A DNA stretch of 64,000 bases. It comes from Phyllostachys edulis. Lineage: Eukaryota > Streptophyta > Magnoliopsida > Poales > Poaceae. Within the stretch, counting starts at the first letter, position 1. Each line of letters begins with the position of its first letter. The stretch covers positions 54,117,231 through 54,181,230 of the forward strand of contig CM070566.1 in assembly GCA_036346405.1 (NCBI GenBank), given 5' to 3'. This document shows positions 57,048 through 64,000 of the stretch, piece by piece. A program made the position numbers and the translations under genes. The notes under the pieces are model-generated. The model had not been told where the DNA came from, made no database searches, and saw only the letters and a program-made list of their open reading frames with translations.

Positions 57048-57698
57048 GGACCTTTCATCTTGAGGAATATGAACAAATGCCTTACACCCAAACACTTTCA
57101 GGTGATCATAGGAGGCATCCTTGTTGTACCACACCCCATTAGGAACATATCCCTACAAAAGATAACATGATGAGAGATTAACAAGATAAATTGTAGTCAT
57201 CAAAGTCTCACCCCAATAAGACTTTAACAGCCTTGCATGTGACAACAAGCATCGAGCTCTCTCCACCAATGTTCTATTCATCCTCTCAGCAACGCCATTT
57301 AGTTGTGGTGTCTTAGGAGGAGTAAATTGATGCCTGATTCCTTGCTCCTTGCAATATGCATTAAATGACCCAATGTATTATCCTCCATTATCAGTACGAA
57401 TGCACTTTATCTTCTTCTCAGTTTCTCTCTCAACTAAGGCTTGGAATTGTTTGAATGTACTCAGCACTTGTTTTTTGGACTTCAAGGGATAAACCCAAAC
57501 TTACCTAGAAGAATCATCAATGAAAGTGATAAAGTACTTAGCACCACCAATTGACATTACCGACATCTTGCACACAACGGAACGTACCAAATTCAGCAAC
57601 TCTGGCTTCTTGTGAGGAGGCTGACTTTTGAAAGCAACCCGGTGCTGCTTTCCAACTAGGCAATGTCTACAACTCTTCAATTACACACTTGAAATCCC
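57048..57698 (-). pseudogene. CopB integrase
   Basis: Minus-strand integrase in several frames: a CRDNGGEY-like region with the second Asp near 57380-57410, the NGVAERMNRTLVERAR-type box with the catalytic Glu near 57260-57300, and HLKVFGCKAFVHIPQDERSK at 57046-57105. There the DNA transposon interrupts it, and the reading continues at 40365. The first Asp part (57480-57560) is degraded. Confidence 0.82.
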
Positions 57699-59108
57699 TC
57701 ACAGAAGATTCTTCTTTGCTAGCACAGCCATGCCTTTCTCACCCATGTGCCCAAGCCTCTTGTGCCATAGAACACAAGGATCATCCTGTCCTAATGTATT
57801 GACAGAAACACAAGAAAGTTTAGCATGAACATGATACAGGAGAGAAACCATTTTACCTCTTGCAAATACCATGCTACCCTTGGTGAGCTTGTACTGTCTA
57901 TTTTCAAATCTGCTGGAATACTTCTCATTATCAAGCAATCCTACTGAAATTATGTTGAGCCGCAATTCTTCAACATGTCTCACAGACTTGAGAATTAGTA
58001 GTGTACAATTAGCTGTCTCCAAATGCACATCTCCCTTTCCAATAATTTGAGCACGATCATTGTTTCCCATCTTCACAATGCCAAAATCACCAGCAACATA
58101 ATTTGTGAAGAGCCTTCTATGAGATATAGCATGTATGGTAGTACTACTATCAGGTATCCAAGTCATGTCATCATCACCCACAAGGTTGATGGTTGCATCA
58201 TCAGAAACAACAGTGATCCTTTCTTCAACAGTGGAACCAATCTTGCCATCATCATTTTCAGCAATGACTACTATCATGTCCCCAACCGCTGAAGTAATGC
58301 GACCAACATTACTATCACAGTTTTGTTTCTGTGCCTTCTTCTTTTTCTTCTTGTTCTCCCACTTGAGCTTCCGACAGAACTTTCTAATGTGTCCCTTCTC
58401 ATGGCAGTGATAGCACTCAACATCTGAAATTTTTTCTCTTGACTTGCTTCTACTTTCAACTGAATTCTTTGGACCTCGACTCTTGCTTCTCGCCCGTGAC
58501 TCAGTGAACAACACCTCGGGTTGTGAGGAGGAACTCTCCCTTTTAGCAAGTCTTCTTGACTCTTTATTTATCACTTTGGTCTTCACAAGGTTCCAAGAGA
58601 CAGTACCATTTGGAGCTGAATTGCACAAAGTAACTTTGAGAGTTTCCCAAGTATCCGACAAAGAACCAAGTAGTAGCAAAGCATTGACCATATCATCAAA
58701 TGAGATGCCCATGGAAGATAGCTAATTTATAATGCCTTCAAATGCATTCACATGATTAGCCATAGAAGTGTCATCTCAGTACCTCAAATGCATCAATTGC
58801 TTGATCAAGAACAGCTTATTGGTGTCTTCCTTCCCGGCATACAATTCTTCCAATTTCTGCCATAAGGTGCGTGCATGTGTCTCATCACTGATATGGTTCA
58901 ACACATTGTCATTGACCCACTATCGAATGAACCCACAAGATTGACGGTGGAGTATCTTCCACTCCTCATCAGTTTTGTCATCCGGCTTCTCGGTGGCAAA
59001 TAGTGGCTTGTAGTACTATTTCACATAGAGCAAATCCTCCATCTTACCCTTCCAAGCTTGGTAATTTGTACCATTCAGAGATATCGTCTTGCTGGTATTC
59101 ACCTCCAT
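57699..59108 (-). pseudogene. CopB gag and protease
   Basis: Starts at the ATG at 59108 (MEVNTSKTISLNGTNYQAW). From there to 57699 the sequence keeps a single frame for 470 codons, broken only by four stops: TAG at 59016, 58920 and 58722 and TGA at 58776 (first plus-strand bases). It contains a UBN2-type gag body, the zinc knuckle CYHCHEKGHIRKFC (58395-58440), a Lys-rich patch, the protease site WIPDSSTTIHA (DSS where DSG is usual, so probably inactive), and the GAG-pre-integrase LWHKRLGHMGEKGM. A frameshift at 57699 ends it. Confidence 0.9.
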
Positions 59109-59143
59109 CTTTCACTGCAAGACAACCACCAAAGCAAACACGA

Positions 59144-59155
59144 GCTCTGGTACCA
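59144..59155 (-). other. CopB primer-binding site
   Basis: Plus strand gctctggtacca, a Met-type primer site with one change (TGGTACCAGAGC), two bases from the LTR. Confidence 0.82.
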
Positions 59156-59157
59156 CT

Positions 59158-60118
59158 TGTTGGGGCTAAACAATGCAATTACCAAAAGTTCAGCACCTCT
59201 ACTTGTAGTGAACCAATGAGGATAGCTTCAACCAATAAATAAGTAGCAGAATTAATAACAAGAATATGCACAAAGTGACATAACGATTTACGTGGAAAAC
59301 CTCCTCGATGTGAGGAGTAAAAGCCACGGGACTTGCACAGTCCACTCCCAAATCTTCCACTGTAATCAACAATGGATACAAGGAGTCTTCTCTAGAACAT
59401 CTAGATGTACATAACAGAAGTAACAATATCATCAAGATATAATAATCTTGATATCATCATCAACAACCATACACAATTCACAGGAGGTACACTAACAGCC
59501 AAGCAGATAAGACACGGTTTCTGTCCCCTTCGGTTATCAGCTCATATCTCACAAATCACAGATCCAAACCGCATAAAACTTGGCAGGAATGTGGATCCAT
59601 GAGTCCCTAATAGACTGTCCAAATTTTAGCCAAATCAGACAAATTTTCGCTACTCAAACAGAACATCTACCAAATCTGTTTAGTACTGAACCTGCTGCTA
59701 CCCGAACTAACAAAACCCCTCTAAAATCAGGTGCTCCTCTCAACCAATCCTCAATACAACCATACAAATCAAAGAGCTATGAGTCAGGGACTCACAAACC
59801 AAATTGGAGGTAGTTCCGACCACGTTTGCTACTCCGATCGACGTCTTGATGAAGACTGCGCAGGATCACCTGAGATGGAACAGAGCTCCTCTTCTTCTTT
59901 TCCCTCTTGTCTCCTGTTTTGTTGTGTGCATATGCTTCTCTCCTCCTGAGCCTCTCCTTCCAGCAATAGCTCAAGGAAATTACTAGGGTTTTTCTTCCCC
60001 TCACCAAGTAGGAGGCATCTCAACCGTTGGTCAATAGAGCAATTAACGGTTTACAAGCTTCCAAGTTTATGGACTGATTTTGGGCTTCTTCTCCATGTGG
60101 AGGGACTCCAGCCCAACA
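59158..60118 (-). repeat. CopB 5' LTR
   Basis: 961 bp with inverted ends TGTTGGGGCT and AGCCCAACA. No partner 3' LTR is in the window, because the left half of CopB has been lost. The 5-bp right flank is tggtc. Short frames in it are not genes. Confidence 0.8.
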
Positions 60119-60711
60119 TGGTCTCCTTCTGCATTTAGCGCAAGGACTATAGTTCAGTATTATTCAGCCTACTATGTAGTAGTTGCATATTTGTGTATAA
60201 AGATTGATGATCATCACATGCACGGGCATGGTGTTAATGCTTTTCATGGCCGATTACCCGATGGACGCGAGGTTGCCGTCAAAAGAGTGGTGTTTACAAA
60301 TGGGCAATCTTCATTTCAGTTTGAGAATGAAATCGAGTTAATCCCAAAGCTTCAGCGCACAAATATAGTTAAGATTTTGGGATCTTGGTATTTGAATATA
60401 TGCCAAAGGGGAGCTTGGATTGCTGCATCTATGGCAAGTTTCAATTGGCTTGTTTATCTACTTGATCTTGGGACCAACCAAATCCTAGTGTTTGCATTTA
60501 CTCGTGGTTTTAAGCATTTTGTAGGCACGAGTTCAACGGGATGCCATTGGACTGGTCTGCGCGCTCTCTAGTAGTTAAGGGGATAGCTCAAGGAGCTCTA
60601 TACCTGAAAGAGTTGTGTGGTTTATGTATTATTCTCGGGGATTTAAAACCAGGCAACATTCTCTTGGATTCTAATATGAATCCTAAACATGAGAGCCAGA
60701 TTCGAATGTAG
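60119..60711 (+). pseudogene. Receptor-like kinase pseudogene fragment
   Basis: The only host-gene-like sequence. Translation gives the kinase N-lobe: NAFHGRLPDGREVAVKRV with the ATP-binding Lys (60236-60290), FENEIELIPKLQRTNIVKILG with the helix-C Glu and subdomain IV (60320-60380), and, in another frame, ILVFEYMPKGSLDCC (about 60380-60425). A broken stretch follows, then GIAQGALYLKELCGL and LGDLKPGNILLDSNMNPK (60580-60690). The catalytic HRD is changed to LGD, the Gly-rich loop is damaged, and the DFG motif is absent. Wording is of cysteine-rich or S-domain receptor-kinase type. CopB may have inserted in or beside it. Not functional. Confidence 0.82.
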
Positions 60712-61169
60712 GCTACACCCATGCTGTAATGGGCTCGCCGTAAGATTATTTACATGCTTCTTTACACGATGCTCTTTTCTTCTCTCCTGTTTTTCTCTAC
60801 GTTGCACGCGCACACACGAGAGGACCCCACGGCTGATGCGGCTGAGATCATCTCCAATGTTGTGTTTTAGCCGGTTCAAATGAGGAGAGAGAAGACATTG
60901 AATCGCTTCAATACATTGGAGAGGTCGATTTCAACAAAAAAAATGCATGGAACTAGACTCTACTTAGGAGTCGATTCAAAGCATTGAACAACTACATAGA
61001 AGAGAGTGCAGTTGAGAGAGGATATTATTATTTTGTGGTTTTTTAATGTAATGTGGGTCCCAATTATTAGTAGACATCGGTTCAATACATTGGAGAAAAA
61101 CAAGCTCATTCCTAGAATGTTTATATGGCATGACTTTGAATCGACGTCGGTTCAATCTATATCTATACT
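60712..61169. other. Spacer between kinase remnant and Tat-B
   Basis: No gene seen. The phrase ttcaatacattggagag occurs at about 60908 and, slightly changed, at about 61080. A tcatctccaatgttg word near 60847 resembles ends of plant MITEs, but no terminal inverted repeat pair could be confirmed. Confidence 0.4.
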
Positions 61170-61800
61170 TGTCGTAGGGGCAGCCCACCGGCCCCACCAA
61201 CCTGGCGTAACAGTGCCGAGGCTACAGAAGATACCTTGAGGGTAGCCCGAAGTCTCCAGAGGTCCATGAAGGGATCCCTCAGTCGAAGCCTCCGGAGAGT
61301 TGACGGAGCAATCCTCCACCCGAAGCCTCCGAGGGGCACAGGAGGTACCCCGAAGGTGACCTGAAGCCTCCAAAGGGTCTCCCGAGGGGTGCATTCTGTA
61401 CCCCCGAAGGTGACCCGAAGCCTACGAGGGGTCTTCCGAAGTGGCAACCGTATGAGGCTCAAAGAGCATTCGAAGGGTGTTTGAAAAAGATCTGACCGGA
61501 GGCTAGAATAGAGACAGGTGGACCAAAAGCTAAGCATAGGGGTAGGAAAGGACCCTGTAGTCCCTACATTAACAGTACCCTCATAGGGGTGCTTGTGTAA
61601 TCTCATGTATCCTACAATTTTGTCTATAAATAAGCATCCACCCCCATGTAATAGGGGAGAAATTTTTAGAGTAATACACAATATCTTTTAATACACAGTA
61701 TTCTTTCCTGACAATCAGTCCCCTCATCGAGGACCCTTCAAACATTCCGAGTGTGCTAAGGGTCCCCCCTCTTTTACTGTCTGGTCTTTTTGCTACGACA
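61170..61800 (+). repeat. Tat-B 5' LTR
   Basis: 631 bp. An internal series of ccgaagcctccgag/gaagtctccag words (61230-61440) recurs about eight times with spacing near 30-50 bp. A TATA-like ctataaataagc lies near 61625. The LTR is unlike Tat-A in sequence, although the primer sites agree. Confidence 0.88.
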
Positions 61801-61802
61801 TT

Positions 61803-61820
61803 TGGCGCCGTCCGTGGGGA
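61803..61820 (+). other. Tat-B primer-binding site
   Basis: tggcgccgtccgtgggga directly after the LTR, the Tat-group primer site, nearly identical to that of Tat-A. Confidence 0.8.
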
Positions 61821-61859
61821 CGGTAGGAAAGTCGCGAAGCACAAATTCTGAGCTCAAAC

Positions 61860-62941
61860 ATGGCACCACAAAAGAAAACCAAATCCAAAACCTCTAGAAT
61901 CGGCAGCCAAGCAAGCAGAGCCGCAAAGACACAAAGACGCCGAGAGCGAGCGAACCGAACCTCCAGAAGGAGGCACCTCCCACTCTGCTAGTGGAGGAAG
62001 AAACAAATAAGTCCACGCAAGGGGCAGGCCAGCCCACCCTGGAAGCAGGCGCAAGTCAAGAGTCGTTCGTAGCATTGCAACAGGAGTTGGCAGATCTTCG
62101 ACGTGAGATGGCAACCCTCCGAAACCCACTGGCCTCAACCCTCACAGCTCCACTACTGCCCATACCAATCGCCGCGGCGGAGGCAATTCTTGAGCCTCCC
62201 GCCCAATTGCTCCGGGGGGATCCCAACTCCCCGTTGAGCATAGGGCTAGAGACCGCCTGCTGGCCACAAGGGTTCAAGATGCCCGAGGTCACAGCATTCC
62301 AGGGGTCCACTGACCCTTCGGAGTTTCTCCGAGTTTATGAAATAGCGGTGGAGGCCGCCGGAGGCGATGACACTACAAAAGCGAAGAGCATCACCCTCGC
62401 TCTTAGGGGCGTGGCACTGACATGGTTCTTCACCATACCCCTACGCTCCATATACGCGTGGGAGTAGTTGAGAGACCTCATTAGAAACAACTTTCAAGGA
62501 AACTACATGGAGCCCAAAGATGCAGGACATCTTTTCACAATAAAACAAGCATCAACTGAGTCCCTCCGCAGTTTTTTTAGAAAATTCGCAGAGGCCAAGT
62601 GCCAGGTGAAAGGCGTCAATGAAACCACCATCATAAATGCTGCCACATGCGGGCTCTGGAAGGGCCCCCTCTCGGAGAGACTACCACGCAAACCCGTCCG
62701 CACGGTGACGGAGCTCTTCGACAAGATGGAAGAGTACTCCCGAGCGGAGGAAGACAGTGTTCAAAGAGGAACGCTCATCACCTCCGCTCCAGGCCCAGCA
62801 CCCTTAAAGGAAGCGCCTGCCCCCACCTCAGTCGGGACATCCGCCAAGCCACGAAACAATGACTTCCGACAAAAGAGCAAGGGAGTCTACCACGTGGATG
62901 ACGCGCCAAACCCCCAAGGAGGACGACGCGGAGGCCACTAG
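61860..62941 (+). pseudogene. Tat-B gag
   Basis: Starts at the ATG at 61860 (MAPQKKTKSK) with a basic N-terminus, then a frameshift before 61991. The main frame has a coiled-coil-like ALQQELADLRREMATL (62072-62120) and the gag body MPEVTAFQGSTDPSEFLRVY to ALTWFFTIPL. After a TAG at 62465-62467 (in WEQLRDL of the family) it continues FQGNYMEPKDAGHLFTIKQ and VTELFDKMEEYSRAEED. It ends in a Gly/Arg-rich segment and a TAG at 62939-62941, beyond which the same frame runs on. Confidence 0.88.
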
Positions 62942-64000
62942 GGCCGAGGCAACGGGCGAGGACGCGAGCAAAATTTCGGGCATCAACTGGACAATCGCTC
63001 CAGAAGACCTGCAGCCTTTTGCGACCTTCACGGCAAAGGCACACATACCACCAGCGAATGCCGTACCATTGCAGAGCGAAATTCCGGGCACCAACCGGAT
63101 AATTGCTCCGGAAGACCTGCACCCTTCTGCGACCTTCATGGCGAAGGCACGTATACCACCACCGAATGTCGTACAATTGCAGCCATGCAGAATTACATGC
63201 GCCGCGAGCAGCAGCCATCAGAACTCAATAATAAAGGAGGAAGCGACAATCGACTCCCCGCACCACCACCAAGACTCCGCATAGAAGGGAGCCACCCCGA
63301 GAACCATCACAGGATCATCAATATGATCGCTGGAGGGTCTTCGCTCAGAGTACCATCAAAAAGGCAGCGCCAAGTGTACACCCGCCAAATTCACCACCTC
63401 GTAGCGTTCCATGCATCCAGCCACCCACCATACTCCGAAGTCCCAATTTATTTTGGCCCAGAGGATGCTCAAGGAGTGTATTTTCTGCATCAGGATCCCC
63501 TCGTCATTTCCGCGAACGTAGCAGATTTCAAGGTTAAGCGCGTCCTCGTGGATGGAGGAAGCTCAATAGACCTCCTCTTCGTTGACACCTTCGACAAAAT
63601 GATGATTCCTCGAGATTGCTTGTCACCCCCAGGCATTCCATTAATAGGCTTCGGAGGGAAGCCGGTAATAGCATTGGGTCAGATTACCCTCAATGTCGCT
63701 TTCTACGATGGTTACACAACCAGAACCGAGGCTGTCACATTTGATGTCGTCCAAATGCAGTACCAGTACAACGTTATCCTCAGCAGAGCAGCATTGAACT
63801 CCTTCAGAGCCATCGCGCACCACAACTACCTATGTATGAAAATTCCCGCACTAGAAGACGTCATTACCGTGCGAGGAGACCAAGACCTAGCAAGACAAAT
63901 CGAGCTCCAGTTATTATCACCAGCCCGTCATGTCCACACTGTCGACCAAGACAACAACGAGCAGCCAACTAGCCCCTCGGCAAAGTGGGCACCAAAGCCG
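62942..64000 (+). CDS. Tat-B gag C-terminus with duplicated zinc knuckle, and protease (partial)
   Basis: An open frame of 353 codons without any stop, running off the window end, in phase with gag across one TAG. Two copies of FCDLHGxGTxTTxECRTIA lie at about codons 25-44 and 61-80, products of a 108-bp tandem duplication starting at 62972 and 63080. Further on come FHASSHPPYSEVPIYFGPED and the aspartic protease core VLVDGGSSIDLLF with VDGGSS (about 63550-63590), then RTEAVTFDVVQMQYQYNVIL. The lack of stops suggests recent activity or selection up to a short time ago. RT must follow outside the window. Confidence 0.88.

Larger units (their letters stand above)
61170..64000 (+). mobile_element. 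Tat-B: Ty3/gypsy Tat-type element, 5' part
   Basis: LTR 61170-61800 with inverted ends TGTCGTAG/CTACGACA, then the Tat-type primer site at 61803-61820, gag from 61860 and protease to the window end. The left flank is atact; the element's far end is outside the window, so the target duplication cannot be checked. It is the best-preserved coding sequence here: from 61991 to 64000 one frame is broken only by TAG at 62465-62467 and 62939-62941. Confidence 0.88.

Noticed and set aside
60847..61160. Possible MITE between the kinase remnant and Tat-B
   Set aside because: MITE-like words and a repeated 17-bp phrase are present, but no inverted terminal pair or target duplication could be confirmed.
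1..64000. CRISPR array, prokaryotic operon, phage or plasmid system
   Set aside because: No regularly spaced direct repeats with unique spacers, no Shine-Dalgarno-led gene series; all coding is plant retroelement-like.
1..64000. tRNA or rRNA genes, organelle DNA insertions
   Set aside because: Only primer-binding sites complementary to tRNA ends were seen; no cloverleaf or rRNA-like stretch was noticed by eye. A tRNAscan or rRNA HMM search would settle it.

Overview
This window is nuclear DNA from a flowering plant, consisting almost entirely of nested, mostly decayed LTR retrotransposons. Evidence: plant Ty3/gypsy lineages (Tekay and CRM chromoviruses, Tat/Retand elements) with plant Met-tRNA and Tat-type primer-binding sites, two Ty1/copia elements, plant-type LTRs of up to about 3.8 kb, and a plant receptor-like kinase remnant. 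GC-rich CGG leader sequence and a leader ORF of a kind I associate with grass retrotransposons suggest a monocot, perhaps a grass; this is an inference of low to moderate strength. I see no intact host gene, no rRNA or tRNA gene, no CRISPR array and no prokaryotic system.

Layout. (1) 1-23253: a Tekay-type element on the minus strand (Tekay-A). Its 3' LTR at the left is split by a complete but decayed Tat element on the plus strand (Tat-A, 1357-13273, TSD tgttt). Tekay-A gag-pol lies at 15471-19997, and its 5' LTR (20430-23253) is truncated. (2) 23254-25742: plus-strand LTR remnant of another Tekay family (Tekay-D). (3) 25743-26791: a solo-LTR-like block with copia-type ends. (4) 26792-31433: a copia element on the minus strand (CopA) with a 128-bp 5' LTR and a lost 3' end. 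(5) 31434-60118: a second minus-strand copia element (CopB) broken into pieces. A CRM centromere-type element sits in its RT (31462-39184, TSD ctatc). A 1.7-kb DNA transposon with GCCTAGGCG-rich ends sits in its mid-pol region. That transposon holds a Tekay solo LTR (Tekay-C), which in turn holds a complete Tekay element (Tekay-B, 42109-53868, TSD ctagt). (6) 60119-60711: a receptor-like kinase pseudogene. (7) 61170-64000: the 5' LTR, gag and protease of a second Tat element (Tat-B), which runs off the window with its last 353 codons open.

How the parts work together. All coding capacity is retroelement gag, protease, reverse transcriptase, RNase H and integrase. No element looks autonomous: each has frameshifts and stops. 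Many of the stops are TAG at positions where the family has Gln (CAG) or Trp (TGG). LTR copies also differ from each other conspicuously at CAG/CTG and CG sites. Both patterns fit dense cytosine methylation of silenced repeats, through deamination and/or methylation-linked base-calling error. The CRM element makes a pericentromeric or centromeric location plausible but does not prove it.

I looked for an undescribed system and did not find a convincing one. The closest candidates are the Tekay-B leader ORF, the Tat-A antisense ORFs, a palindromic block conserved in the LTRs of four Tekay families, the duplicated zinc knuckle in Tat-B gag, and the GAGGTC repeat load of Tekay-A.
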